In this document: one piece after another, positions 34,257 through 44,825 of the stretch
How positions within the stretch are numbered: position 1 is the first letter of the stretch
How the letters are laid out: each line of letters starts with the position of its first letter
Origin: Chthonomonadaceae bacterium
GTDB taxonomy: Bacteria; Armatimonadota; Chthonomonadetes; Chthonomonadales; Chthonomonadaceae
Assembly: GCA_027459665.1 (NCBI GenBank)
Contig: DAIDHN010000011.1
Span: 1-64,000, forward strand
Reading direction: 5' to 3'
Length of the DNA: 64,000 nt
Translations under genes and position numbers: made by a program
Notes under the pieces: model-generated
The model's input: only the letters and a program-made list of their open reading frames with translations
Database searches by the model: none
Told to the model about the DNA's origin: nothing

Positions 34257-35594
34257 ATGTCTGTGAAAAATGCCAATCTACGCTATTTCATTTCAGGTGC
34301 TCTGCACGAACCAATGCATGCTATTGCTTACTATGTTAGCCAGAGCCTGCAGGAACAGTTTCCAGGAGAAGTTCTCTTTCATACACAAGACTGCGACTTT
34401 GAACTGGCCCCTTTTGTACAGGATGGCCACTGCACTGCTGAACTGCAGCAAGCGCCGCAGGCGCTCAACAATGCCGTATGGCTGGGCGAAGACCGTCCTA
34501 CCCGCGTACAGCATATGCAAACCTGGCATGTGGTAGAGTGGAAAGGCAGCAGTCTGCACGTATTGCAGATGAACTTCGACAATGAGTTTCACGCATGGAT
34601 TATTGCGCCAATCCAGGAAGCCGCCAATCAGTTTTTTCGCGAAGTGTGCGCATGGCAAACACAGGTGCATGGCGACATTGTGGTATTTGAAAATGGACGC
34701 TGGTCGCGCAGCGAGCATCTGTACGAGTCTATACAATCTGCCAGCCTCGATTCGCTTATTCTTCCACCGGCCTTCAAAAAAAACCTGCAGGACGATCTTT
34801 CCCATTTCTTCGCCTCCCGTGCTCTCTATGAAAAAATGGGGGTGCCCTGGAAAAGGGGACTTCTTTTTATCGGCCCGCCAGGCAACGGAAAAACGCACAC
34901 GGTGAAGGCGCTGATAAACTGGCTGCAAAAACCCTGCATTTATGTGAAGAGTTTTGATGCTTCACACCTCACCAACACACAGGTAACTATTCGAAATGTA
35001 TTTGAACGTGCAAGGCGCACTACTCCCTGTCTGCTGGTAATGGAAGACCTGGATTCGCTCATCACAAAAAACAACCGCGCTTTTTTTCTCAATGAGCTTG
35101 ACGGCTTCGATAATAATCGGGGGGTGGTCATTCTGGCAACCACCAACTATCCAGAGCAGCTCGACCCTGCTATTACAGACAGGCCAAGCCGATTTGATAG
35201 AAAGTACTATTTCGGCCTGCCTGCCATGCAAGAGCGCATTGACTACCTCGCCGACTGGAACGAGCGGTTTGAAACCGAAATGAAACTTTCGGAAGAAGGA
35301 ATGGCAGCAATAGCCAGTGAGACGGAGGGTTTTTCTTTTGCTTATCTTAAAGAACTGGCTCTCTCTTCCATGATGAGCTGGATGAATGGCGGCGAAAAGG
35401 CGAACATGGATTTAGAAATGCAGAATCAATGCAAAATTTTGAGAGAGCAGATGAGCAGTGAAGAATCGGAAAAATCTCACTCGGCAGAAGCTTCAGATGA
35501 TGGAGGCATGGATGGCTTTCCGTTTGAACTGCTGGAAAGAGAGAAAGGCCTGAAATATGGTCCGTTGTTCAGGAAAAAGCCTTTTGAAATGTAA
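34257..35594 (+). CDS. AAA+ ATPase with unknown N-terminal domain, 445 aa
   Basis: The first 195 residues are unknown. The AAA module has Walker A FIGPPGNGKTHT (206-213), Walker B LLVMEDLD (259-266), sensor LATTNYPEQLDPA and the arginine finger in DRPSRFDR, similar to BCS1-like and bacterial AAA_SF ATPases. The C-terminus is acidic (SEESEKSHSAEASDDGG). AGGAGG lies upstream of ATG 34257. It sits between two glycosyltransferase genes on the same strand; whether it serves glycan assembly is unknown. Confidence 0.85.
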   Translation: MSVKNANLRYFISGALHEPMHAIAYYVSQSLQEQFPGEVLFHTQDCDFELAPFVQDGHCTAELQQAPQALNNAVWLGEDRPTRVQHMQTWHVVEWKGSSLHVLQMNFDNEFHAWIIAPIQEAANQFFREVCAWQTQVHGDIVVFENGRWSRSEHLYESIQSASLDSLILPPAFKKNLQDDLSHFFASRALYEKMGVPWKRGLLFIGPPGNGKTHTVKALINWLQKPCIYVKSFDASHLTNTQVTIRNVFERARRTTPCLLVMEDLDSLITKNNRAFFLNELDGFDNNRGVVILATTNYPEQLDPAITDRPSRFDRKYYFGLPAMQERIDYLADWNERFETEMKLSEEGMAAIASETEGFSFAYLKELALSSMMSWMNGGEKANMDLEMQNQCKILREQMSSEESEKSHSAEASDDGGMDGFPFELLEREKGLKYGPLFRKKPFEM

Positions 35595-35623
35595 CAACAA
35601 TACAGGTCTGGTAAAAACCTCTC

Positions 35624-36802
35624 GTGACCAGTCAGTCTAAAACAGACCGCCTGTTTGTGCTGGATGGCAGGGCGCTTTGCGGGCATTTTACAGGCGACCG
35701 CACCTACTGGCGGGGTATTCTGACGCATTTGCCGCAAATTGCTCCTGCCCACCAGTTTGTGGCGCTTACGCGCCTGCCCATAGAGCCAGGCTTGCTGCCG
35801 CAGCTGCCCAACCTGACAGTACGCACCATATATGCCGCCAACGAACGGGTCTGGCTGGCGCGTACATTTCCAGCGGCTGCGCGCGCCATGCGTGCCAGCG
35901 TGCTGCATACGCAGTACACTATACCGCTGCCCGGCATGGCTGGCTGCCCCATATACACTTCGGTGCATGATGTAAGCTTTCGCCTGCACCCAGAATGGTT
36001 CCCCCTCAAGCACAGGCTGCTTATGAACCTCACGGTAGGGCCTTCTATGCGCATGGCTGCCCATGTGCTTACCATCTCTGAAAGTTCACGGCAGGATATT
36101 TTGCGGCTGTACAGGCTTCCGCCGCATCGGGTTACCGTAGCGACCCTGGGGGTAGAGGGGGTATATGCGCCGTGTTACAGCGCACAACAGCAGGCGGCAG
36201 ACCTGGCCATGCTGCAGACAAGGTTTGCACTGCAGCCGCCCTATGTGCTTGCGGTAGGCGTGCTGCAGCCGCGAAAAAATCTCTCTACGCTCATTGCCGG
36301 CTTTTCACGCTTCTGCAAGTCGAATCCGAATGCGCCTCATAAACTGGCGCTCACCGGAAAAAGCGGATGGGGCGAAAGCAAAAACCAGATGCTGGCAGCA
36401 GCGCGCGAAATCGGCGGGCAGAATGCAGCAGACCGCATTGTCTTCACAGGGTATGCAGAAGATGAGCAGCTGCCACCCCTTTATCGGCAGTGCGCTGCAT
36501 TTGCCTACCCTTCACTCTACGAGGGGTTTGGCCTGCCGCCGCTCGAGGCAATGGCCTGCGGGGCGCCCGTGCTGGTATCTAATCGACCTGCCATGACAGA
36601 GGTCACTGCAGGGGCAGCCATGCAGGTAGAAGCAGAAGAGAGCGGGGCGTGGGCGCAGGCGCTGCAACAGGTGCTGCTTAGCACAGGGCTGCAGGCAGAG
36701 ATGCGTGCCAGAGGGTTTGAAAAAGTGCGGCAGTATACCTGGGAAAAAACCGCACAGGTGATACTGCAGGCTTATCAGCTTGCCTTTTCTTCACACAAAT
36801 AA
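35624..36802 (+). CDS. GT4-family glycosyltransferase
   Basis: Second GT-B glycosyltransferase, 392 aa, with HTQYTIPLPGM, SVHDVSFRLHPEWF, HVLTISESSRQDILRLY, LAVGVLQPRKNLSTLIAGF and the donor-site EX7E in YPSLYEGFGLPPLEAMACG. These features are close to mannosyltransferase/WbaZ-like GT4 enzymes. Start is GTG 35624. It follows the AAA gene by 29 bp and converges on cheB with 2 bp between stops. Confidence 0.9.
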   Translation: MTSQSKTDRLFVLDGRALCGHFTGDRTYWRGILTHLPQIAPAHQFVALTRLPIEPGLLPQLPNLTVRTIYAANERVWLARTFPAAARAMRASVLHTQYTIPLPGMAGCPIYTSVHDVSFRLHPEWFPLKHRLLMNLTVGPSMRMAAHVLTISESSRQDILRLYRLPPHRVTVATLGVEGVYAPCYSAQQQAADLAMLQTRFALQPPYVLAVGVLQPRKNLSTLIAGFSRFCKSNPNAPHKLALTGKSGWGESKNQMLAAAREIGGQNAADRIVFTGYAEDEQLPPLYRQCAAFAYPSLYEGFGLPPLEAMACGAPVLVSNRPAMTEVTAGAAMQVEAEESGAWAQALQQVLLSTGLQAEMRARGFEKVRQYTWEKTAQVILQAYQLAFSSHK

Positions 36803-36804
36803 AT

Positions 36805-37896
<1,092 letters not shown>

Positions 37897-38490
37897 CTAA
37901 AAAAGCGTAGCCCGGCTGTCTGTATCTATCTTGTCATCCAGCAATTCAGGGTTTTTTCCCATTTGCTCTTCGCGTTCCAGACTGCGCAGTTCCTCCCCTG
38001 TGAGGCTAAAGGTTTCCAGCCGTTTCAGAAGTATGCGTCCGCTGTCTGTAAAGAAAAAAACTTCTCGAGCTACATACCCTCCCATGTCTTGAGAGAGCAA
38101 TGGAATGTTTTCTGTTTTCAGAAACTCTGTTACAAAACGAATGTTCATCTGAGGAACATTATTGTCATATTTCTTTACTTTCAATACATGTCCGCCTCCA
38201 AACACTTTTGCCTGCAGTCTGCTTCTTTCCGCTCCATGCTTCATGCATTCATTGATGAGTATTTCCATGGCGTGCACTCCATACCGAGCGCTTATGCCTT
38301 CTTCAGAAGCAATGCAGGGCAGCATAAAGTGGTTCATGCCTCCCACATGGCAAACAGGGTCTCGCATGCATACAGCAATACAAGAGCCAAGCACGGTGCG
38401 TACCACAGCCGGTTCTGCACTTACAAACACCCCTCCAATGTGTATAGAGAAAAGAGACCGCTGATCCAGATACCCCTTTATCGAACTCAT
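37897..38490 (-). CDS. cheD: CheD, receptor deamidase
   Basis: Deamidates glutamines on chemoreceptors. The catalytic cysteine is in TVLGSCIAVCMRDP and the histidine in GGMNHFMLP; the later KVFGGGHVL is also typical. 197 aa with an extended charged C-terminus. GTG 38499 is an alternative start. It lies 18 bp from cheB and 18 bp from cheR, so the three are one operon for adaptation of receptors. Confidence 0.92.
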   Translation of the reverse strand: MSSIKGYLDQRSLFSIHIGGVFVSAEPAVVRTVLGSCIAVCMRDPVCHVGGMNHFMLPCIASEEGISARYGVHAMEILINECMKHGAERSRLQAKVFGGGHVLKVKKYDNNVPQMNIRFVTEFLKTENIPLLSQDMGGYVAREVFFFTDSGRILLKRLETFSLTGEELRSLEREEQMGKNPELLDDKIDTDSRATLF

Positions 38491-38508
38491 CTTATTCACT
38501 CTCTCTGG

Positions 38509-39369
38509 CTAATACAATCGGTAAATAGTGTTGCCCAGCGATTCAAAGTCTTCCGAAAGCCCCAGCATAGATTCAGAATGCCCCAGAAACAGATATCCCC
38601 CCGGCCGCAGCATGCGGGCAAAACGTGCAAACAGAGTGCGCTGTGTTGGCTTGTCGAAATAAATCACAACATTGCGGCAAAAAATAATGTCAAAAACCAC
38701 GCTGCTGCGTATGGGCCAGGGGTCTTGCAGCAAATTGATTTGGCGAAAGGTAATTTGTTCACGCAGAGAATTGCATACGCGCACCTGGCCGTTTTGATCG
38801 CCTGTTCCTCTCAAAAAGTATTTGCGCAGCAGCGGTGCAGGCACAGGAGCAACCCTCTCTATATCATAAATGCCCTGTTGGGCATGGGCAAGCACCTGCG
38901 TGTCTATGTCTGAGGCAAGCTGCCGTACCTGCCAGCCTGAATGCTGCTGCAGCGCTTCGGCCAGCGTGATGGCCAGTGTATAAGGCTCTTCGCCAGTAGA
39001 ACAGCCTGCATGCCATATTGTCAGCCGCGGGGCGCACTCTCCATCTTTTGCACGCTGTATTTGCTCAGCAGTTATCTGCTCTGCTGCAAAGGTGAAATGA
39101 TGCTCCTCCCGAAAAAAATCAGTTTTGTTGGTGGTCATGCAGTTGATAAATGAACTCCACTCCTCCGCGCTTTTCGGCTGGGCCAGCAGCAAATCGTAAT
39201 ATGCCCGGTAAGAAGGGAGGTGGTAATGAAGAAGCCTCTTGCGCAAGCGCGACTGCACCAGCAGGCGCTTGCTTTGCGCCAGAGAAATACCGGCGTGACT
39301 ATATATAAGTTTTTGAAACAGCGCAAATTCTTCTTCAGAGAGCGTATACTCTTCCAACGTCTGTAACAT
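38509..39369 (-). CDS. cheR: CheR, chemoreceptor methyltransferase
   Basis: An S-adenosylmethionine-dependent methylase for receptor glutamates. The N-terminal helical domain (LFQKLIYSHAGISLAQSKRLLVQSRL) and CMTTNKTDFFRE precede the SAM site IWHAGCSTGEEPYTLAI, then IIFCRNVVIYFDKPTQ and GYLFLGHSESM. Full length. The second ATG (39369) is preferred with AAGGGA at a good spacing. First gene of the che operon. Confidence 0.95.
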   Translation of the reverse strand: MLQTLEEYTLSEEEFALFQKLIYSHAGISLAQSKRLLVQSRLRKRLLHYHLPSYRAYYDLLLAQPKSAEEWSSFINCMTTNKTDFFREEHHFTFAAEQITAEQIQRAKDGECAPRLTIWHAGCSTGEEPYTLAITLAEALQQHSGWQVRQLASDIDTQVLAHAQQGIYDIERVAPVPAPLLRKYFLRGTGDQNGQVRVCNSLREQITFRQINLLQDPWPIRSSVVFDIIFCRNVVIYFDKPTQRTLFARFARMLRPGGYLFLGHSESMLGLSEDFESLGNTIYRLY

Positions 39370-39437
39370 ACACATTCCCTTTTTCTATTATCATTGGTTT
39401 TATTCCATAACTCGCAGTATTTGGGAGGAACTGTTTT

Positions 39438-40193
39438 ATGATTGCCTTGAAAGAACTGACAGCCTATCTGGATGACCTGCTGCAAATTAGAGAAGTGCCA
39501 GACTGGAAGCAGGCGCACAACGGTTTGCAGGTAGAGGGCAGGGCCAGGGTGAGGCGCATTGCATGTGCTGTAGACAGCAGCATGCAGGTTTTGGAGGCGG
39601 CAAGAGAGCAGGAAGCCGATTTACTGCTGGTTCATCACGGGTTGTACTGGCAAAACATAGTTCCCCTCACAGGGATAAACTACCGCAAGGCAGCTTTGCT
39701 GATCAATGCGCAAATGGCAGTGTATTCCGCTCATCTGCCCCTGGATGTGCATCCTGAATTTGGCAACAATGCTGTGCTGGCGCGACGGCTCAATCTGCCT
39801 GCAACAGGCGTATGGGGTGAAAAAGAGGGGTGGCCGGTTGGGGTGTGGTGTCAGGCAGAAAGAAACCGTGATGATCTGCTTTCGCAGATACGCAGTGAAC
39901 TGGGCGTGCAGCCTATACTGGCTCCCGGCGGCCCAGAACATACGCAGCGCATAGGGGTGCTGACGGGCGCAGGAGCAGACTGGCTGCCCCAGGCCGCCGC
40001 CGCCGGGCTGGATACGCTGATAACAGGTGAAGGACCGCACCACACTTACCTGCAAGCAGAAGAAATGGGTATCAACCTCATTTATGCCGGGCACTATGCT
40101 ACAGAAACCGTGGGGGTAGAGGCACTGGGAAAACACCTGCAGGCACGCTTTGGGCTGGAGTACTGCTTTTTGCCGCACCCCACAGGTCTGTAA
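39438..40193 (+). CDS. Nif3/YbgI-like dinuclear metal-center protein
   Basis: Metal ligands are seen in LLLVHHGLYW, YSAHLPLDVHP and the C-terminal YAGHYATETVGVEALG, the three Nif3/DUF34 metal-binding motifs. At 251 aa it is the short form without the PII-like insertion. The family is linked to GTP cyclohydrolase I type 2-like annotation, but its real reaction is unsettled. GGGAGGAA lies upstream of ATG 39438. Divergent from cheR. Confidence 0.92.
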   Translation: MIALKELTAYLDDLLQIREVPDWKQAHNGLQVEGRARVRRIACAVDSSMQVLEAAREQEADLLLVHHGLYWQNIVPLTGINYRKAALLINAQMAVYSAHLPLDVHPEFGNNAVLARRLNLPATGVWGEKEGWPVGVWCQAERNRDDLLSQIRSELGVQPILAPGGPEHTQRIGVLTGAGADWLPQAAAAGLDTLITGEGPHHTYLQAEEMGINLIYAGHYATETVGVEALGKHLQARFGLEYCFLPHPTGL

Positions 40194-40195
40194 CA

Positions 40196-40232
40196 AACAA
40201 ACAGGGCAGGCAGCGCCCGCCCTGTTTGTTTT
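40196..40232. terminator. Bidirectional terminator
   Basis: AACAAACAGGGC (40196-40207) pairs with GCCCTGTTTGTT (40219-40230), with T/A runs on both sides. It lies between the convergent Nif3-like and NHL lipoprotein genes. Confidence 0.9.
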
Positions 40233-40246
40233 GCAGAAAGAACTGT

Positions 40247-41170
40247 TTAGTGAAATGCTATGCCAGTGGGGTGGCTTAGCCCATTGTTGTAAACAGCAAT
40301 CAGTGCATTGTTTGCAGCGCCTGCTACAATACTGGTTTCAGCAATCTGATTGTCGGGGCCGTCTGCTACGTACAGGTGATTGCTGCTGTCGAGTGCAAAG
40401 CCAGATGCCTGCAGACCGGCGCCGGAATACACCCCCAGCTCGATTGCGGCGCTGTTGTAAAGGTATATTGGGTTGGTGGTAGTTTGCTGCCCCAGATAGA
40501 AATCATTAGAAGAGTCTACAGTTACAGCATCCAGGTTTGTGTAGCTGCCGGTAAGGGAAACAAACGATGCAAACTTGGGAGCAAACTTCACTACTTCCTT
40601 CAATGTCGCATCGGTGCAGTAAATGTTGCCTGTGCTGTCTACTGCAACGCTGTTTGGGGTTTTCAGGGTCAGGCCGCCTCCTGTTGAGAAGGTGTAGAGA
40701 GTGGCTCCGGCGCTGCTCAGTTCGCATACCCGGCTGTTGCCCGTGTCGGCAACATAGATATTGCCGGCAGAGTCTACTGCTACGCCCTGAGGGTTGTTGA
40801 AGCTTACATTATTCGCTGTGGTGAATACTGTCCAGCTGCTCAGCTGCCCGTTTGTAATAGTGGCCTTTACAATACGGTTGTTGCCTGCATCTGCTATGTA
40901 CAGGTTTCCGGCAGAATCGAAGGCAAGCTGTGCCGGCTTGCTAAACTGGTAGGTTCCGCTGCCCGGGGTGCCCAGAGCCACCAGCCCGGCGCCAGTCATA
41001 TCGTTGATGCGCACCAGTCGGCTGTTGCCGGTATCAGAAATGTAAATATACGGCCCGGTGTAGGTAGAGCCTCCCGATGAGCTGGAAGAACCTCCTCCCG
41101 AACTGCAGCCGCTCAGTCCCAGTGCCAGTACACAAAGCATGCCCGCTGCCCACACAGCTTTCAGATTCAT
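40247..41170 (-). CDS. NHL-repeat lipoprotein, 307 aa
   Basis: Lipoprotein signal with lipobox LGLSGC, then a Ser/Gly linker and a beta-propeller of NHL-type repeats. The repeats are visible as YISDTGNSRLVRI, YIADAGNNRIVKA and YVADTGNSRVCEL, with later degenerate copies. ATG 41170 has AAGGAG upstream. It is probably exposed on the cell surface and may bind protein or carbohydrate; no enzyme motif is visible. Confidence 0.85.
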   Translation of the reverse strand: MNLKAVWAAGMLCVLALGLSGCSSGGGSSSSSGGSTYTGPYIYISDTGNSRLVRINDMTGAGLVALGTPGSGTYQFSKPAQLAFDSAGNLYIADAGNNRIVKATITNGQLSSWTVFTTANNVSFNNPQGVAVDSAGNIYVADTGNSRVCELSSAGATLYTFSTGGGLTLKTPNSVAVDSTGNIYCTDATLKEVVKFAPKFASFVSLTGSYTNLDAVTVDSSNDFYLGQQTTTNPIYLYNSAAIELGVYSGAGLQASGFALDSSNHLYVADGPDNQIAETSIVAGAANNALIAVYNNGLSHPTGIAFH

Positions 41171-41239
41171 TCTGTTTCTCCTTTTGCATTGCAAAAAATG
41201 CCCTCTCTTTCTCCCTAACAATCAAAAATTCTTTCAGCA

Positions 41240-41320
41240 GTTAAACCGTGCTGCATGGGAGACGCAGGTAAAGCCGAGAGATGGTTCGGCTCAGGGCGAA
41301 TAGAACCTCATTCAGTATAA
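41240..41320. promoter_or_regulatory. Hairpin upstream of the NHL lipoprotein gene
   Basis: Within the gene-free stretch 41171-41676, AAGCCGA and TCGGCTC around 41270-41295 form a 6-7 bp stem with an 8-nt loop, read as part of the lipoprotein leader on the minus strand. No riboswitch family could be matched. Elsewhere in this stretch only a GTGCTTACC-like run and a run of ten C (41621-41630) stand out. Confidence 0.25.
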
Positions 41321-41676
41321 CATGCAGTAAATGGTATGTCAATTGAAAAATAGCTGGGCACAGCGCCGGGCAGCTGCACAGAGACAGTGCGGGCAGGCGT
41401 CTCACAAAATTCTTTGATCCTGCTCAACCAACATGCCTACAGTAAGAAAAAAATAATTTTCAATGGCAATTTTTCAGAGTACAATATCATTGTACTTGCC
41501 AATTGTGTACCTGCACCTCTTTCGAAGGAGGTGCTTACCCTTCTCTATTTCTGTGAATCCCCTGTGAAGTCAGGTGAAAAGGATTGCATCACTATGATGT
41601 GCAAATCTTCTTCTCTGCTACCCCCCCCCCACGCATATCGGGCGGGCAAAGCAATACTGAAAGGCACAGCCGCTCT

Positions 41677-43416
41677 ATGCGACATGCTTTTTTCCTCTTT
41701 ATCTGCGTTAGCTGTTTTCTAACAACATTTCTCCAAAAAGCATTGGCTCAGCAGTGGTACATCACGTATGTTTCCGAGCAAGGCGGCGGTTCTTCGACCA
41801 TAAATGGAGTGACAACCCCGTTTACATGGCAAAGCCCTGGCGCTGTTTACGAAACTGCAGCCTATGAGACAGGTTATGGCGTATACATTACACCCGAAGC
41901 AATGTCCACCTCTGCAGCATACTCTGTGGTCAATCAGGGAAATATCACTTTCGCTCTGAAATGGCTCAATGCCGATGGCACTCCCGGGCTTAATCCGCCC
42001 TCTACTGTGATACTGGCCGTCTCTCCCTACTCTGCTGTAAATATCACAACCAATAATTTTGGGTTGGATAGCTGCACCGATACAGTAAATGATGGATATG
42101 GAGACCCGTCTACCTACTCAAACAGCCTGTCGTACACATACAATCGTAATCCGGGAGATGAGTCGGGTTATACTACCTTGAACGGTGAGCTGCTTCAGCA
42201 CACAGAGCTAATTCCGGTGCAGGCGAATGGTGGTACGGCAACCTATACAACCAATACCTTGACTGCCAATGTTTCGGGGGTAGCGAATACTCTGGATATT
42301 ATGGCGAATGCATCGGTGAACTATGTGAACCTGGCTATCGACAACCGTTCCGTTACCATTAGCAGAAACAATAGCGCCGGGGATTGGATAGATCCGGCTA
42401 ATCCGCTGGTTGCACATGGGGATACTACCTATTCATGGGGGTATACATTCCCTGTGTTTATACCTGGATCACTCATGCCCAGCTATGTTACGACAATGAA
42501 TGACAACTCTCAAACTTTTACCCCACACTTTACTGGTTCCTGGAAACAGCAGCCTCCTCCCGTTAAATGCCAGTGGTACCCAGACAATACCGGTAGTACA
42601 GCCGACAACGGAATATGGGTAATAGGGGATGGAGGGCAGAGAGAGGAAAGCTATCCGTTCGAAGACACAGAGTGGACCCCGTCTCCATCTCCTGTATCCG
42701 GGTACATAACCTACTCAGCAACCGATTCGGACAATGCAACCTTCACTGGTGTATACAACCTGAATATTCATCCATTTGTCGAGCCGGTGGCAAAGCAAGA
42801 ATATCCCGAGAATGTACAGCGAATCGCATGGAATTATAATACCAACCTTCAGGCTGGGCTTGTGGTAGGACCGGCTTTGGCGGGGCTGCGATCTGCCCAG
42901 AGTATAGGTGAATCGCATACGGCAGGATACACTGTTTCAGGTAGTGTAAGTATAGCTCTGGAGGAACTGGCAGAATGTTTCGGTGGCATATTCCCTGGTA
43001 CAGTAGGAGGCAGCATTGGATATTCTTCTACCGATTCATCCATTACCACTGTCACAGTCCCTCCCAGTCTGGCTGTGACACAAAACCAGATAGAAGCAGT
43101 TTACGAAACCTCAACTTTTACACGCCATATACTCGACTACAGGCAGTTCACCCCTTCGGGGGAGACCATCAACCAGTGGGAAGCAAATATGGTGGATGCT
43201 ATTGCCTTTCGCACTATAACAGATGATGGGCCAACCAGTGACTCAGGGTACGTATGGGAGATCTTTCCAGTAGAACCTGGCAATCCCCAAACCATTACTG
43301 GTCCTCAGCCCTGGCAGGTACTGACGCACAACAAGCCGAAATACCGGCAGCATGCGAGCAGGCATATCGGGCTTTTCGGCACGTTGACTTTTTCTATCCA
43401 GACTGGATACACCTGA
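41677..43416 (+). CDS. Secreted protein of unknown function, 579 aa
   Basis: An N-terminal signal peptide (FFLFICVSCFLTTFLQKALA) is followed by Thr/Ser/Tyr-rich beta-type sequence without a family I recognise, including VSGSVSIALEELAECFGGIFP and many NxT/SxT turns. ATG 41677 is chosen; a run of ten C lies 46 bp upstream and an in-frame ATG exists before it. The last 25 codons look non-native: the -1 frame from about 43320 to 43607 reads better, so the gene may be frameshifted near its end. Not linked to a known operon. Confidence 0.55.
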   Translation: MRHAFFLFICVSCFLTTFLQKALAQQWYITYVSEQGGGSSTINGVTTPFTWQSPGAVYETAAYETGYGVYITPEAMSTSAAYSVVNQGNITFALKWLNADGTPGLNPPSTVILAVSPYSAVNITTNNFGLDSCTDTVNDGYGDPSTYSNSLSYTYNRNPGDESGYTTLNGELLQHTELIPVQANGGTATYTTNTLTANVSGVANTLDIMANASVNYVNLAIDNRSVTISRNNSAGDWIDPANPLVAHGDTTYSWGYTFPVFIPGSLMPSYVTTMNDNSQTFTPHFTGSWKQQPPPVKCQWYPDNTGSTADNGIWVIGDGGQREESYPFEDTEWTPSPSPVSGYITYSATDSDNATFTGVYNLNIHPFVEPVAKQEYPENVQRIAWNYNTNLQAGLVVGPALAGLRSAQSIGESHTAGYTVSGSVSIALEELAECFGGIFPGTVGGSIGYSSTDSSITTVTVPPSLAVTQNQIEAVYETSTFTRHILDYRQFTPSGETINQWEANMVDAIAFRTITDDGPTSDSGYVWEIFPVEPGNPQTITGPQPWQVLTHNKPKYRQHASRHIGLFGTLTFSIQTGYT

Positions 43417-43607
43417 TGCTGATGGGCTGGGCATCTGCCCCGGCAGCAGCTTCCGGGCACCCGGTGCAGGCGCTTGAATGGGATAAAACGGTGTTTCGTA
43501 TGTCTCCGATTCCACCCTGGATGAACAAAAGCCTGCGAAAAATGATAGCTCAGTCCCGTCAGCGCACACTTTTAGATGAAGAAAAGCAATTGCATGCGCA
43601 TCACTGA
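43320..43607 (+). pseudogene. Out-of-frame continuation of the secreted protein
   Basis: In the -1 frame relative to the upstream gene, this stretch reads AACEQAYRAFRHVDFFYPDWIHL and WDKTVFRMSPIPPWMNKSLRKM, which look like genuine protein, then stops at 43607. Either the upstream gene has a -1 frameshift or sequencing error near 43320, or this is the tail of a different gene joined by deletion. The family is unknown. Confidence 0.4.
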
Positions 43608-43640
43608 AAACTGCTTCCGCCGCAGAGGGCAACACAGAGA

Positions 43641-43669
43641 GGAGAACTGCCTGAGGCGGTTCTCCTTTT
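43641..43669 (+). terminator. Intrinsic terminator
   Basis: GGAGAACTGCC (43641-43651) pairs with GGCGGTTCTCC (43655-43665), followed by TTTT. It ends the preceding transcript before the ROK kinase. Confidence 0.9.
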
Positions 43670-43793
43670 GCATTGCACAATGCCTATGTCTGCCTGCTGC
43701 TGCAAAATAGTTGTTTCCCTTCTCTTCAACATGCCATGCATGCCCCTGTGTTCGGTATACTCTAGGTAATAAAAAATTGAAGGAGAACCTTCT

Positions 43794-44822
43794 GTGAACG
43801 AAGCGCGAGTAGAACCAAAGCGCGATGCCCGCTACGTTGTTGGCGTAGACCTGGGTGGCACCAACGTGCGCGCCTCTGTGCTGGATGCAGATGAAAAGCG
43901 GCTGGGGCGTGCAGAAAACTCTTCTGAGGCCAAGGCAGGCGCATCGCGCACTGTGAAGTGCATTGGCCAGGCCGTGCGGGATGCCTGCAAAAACGCAGGC
44001 GTTTCTCTCAATGAGATAGGGGCGGTGGGAGTGGCTGTGCCTGGGCACATCGATGTACCGGCAGGAATGGTGCGCTGGGCGCCTAACTTTGGGGAAAACG
44101 TAAACGGAAGCTATGTGCCCTACAAAAACATACCTCTGCGCCAGATGGTGGAGCAGGAACTGGGCATTCGCATGGTAATGGACAACGATGCCAACGTAGC
44201 GGCTCTGGGTGAATTTCGCTACGGGGCAGGGCGCGGCGCCAGGCATTTGGTGATGTTTACCCTGGGCACAGGGGTGGGCGGTGGAATTATTATTGACGGC
44301 GAAGTGCTGCGCGGCGCTACCGGCGGCGCTGCCGAAGTAGGACACATTATTATTGCCGATGGAAAAGGCAGCAGCCCCAATGGGCCGCACGGCCGGCTGG
44401 AAACGCTGACCGGGCGTGATGCTATTGTAGAGCGAGCCACGCTGAAAATGGAAAGCGGCAGAGATACTATTCTGTGGCAGTATGTAACTGGCCCCGAAGC
44501 GCTGCAGCAGTTCATCACCCCCGCACTGCTCGATGAGGCAGCAGAACAGGGCGATGCGCTGGCCCGCGAAACTCTGGAAGAAATCGGACATCTGGTGGGC
44601 CTCGGCATTGCCAGCATGGTAAACGTATTCAACCCGGAAGTGGTGGTAATGGGCGGCAAGATATCGCAGTCGAACACCCTCTACAACACTGCCCTGCGTA
44701 CCACCAAAGCCAGCGCCATAGGCTCTATACTGGCCTCTGCGCGCATTGTGCGCGCCGAACTGGGAGATGATGCCGGTATTATGGGCGCCTCTGAACTGGC
44801 CTGGCGCGAATTGAAAGGCTAG
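43794..44822 (+). CDS. ROK-family sugar kinase (glucokinase-like), zinc motif lost
   Basis: ATP site VGVDLGGTNVRASVLD and the catalytic DNDANVAALGE are present, and TLGTGVGGGIIIDG is the second phosphate loop. The usual zinc-binding CxCGxxGCxE is replaced by GSSPNGPHGRLE, so three expected cysteines are missing. 342 aa. Start is GTG 43794 behind GGAGAACC. It heads an operon with an SRPBCC protein (gap 3 bp), an unknown protein and sucD. Glucose or N-acyl-hexosamine are likely substrates; not certain. Confidence 0.88.
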   Translation: MNEARVEPKRDARYVVGVDLGGTNVRASVLDADEKRLGRAENSSEAKAGASRTVKCIGQAVRDACKNAGVSLNEIGAVGVAVPGHIDVPAGMVRWAPNFGENVNGSYVPYKNIPLRQMVEQELGIRMVMDNDANVAALGEFRYGAGRGARHLVMFTLGTGVGGGIIIDGEVLRGATGGAAEVGHIIIADGKGSSPNGPHGRLETLTGRDAIVERATLKMESGRDTILWQYVTGPEALQQFITPALLDEAAEQGDALARETLEEIGHLVGLGIASMVNVFNPEVVVMGGKISQSNTLYNTALRTTKASAIGSILASARIVRAELGDDAGIMGASELAWRELKG

Positions 44823-44825
44823 AGT

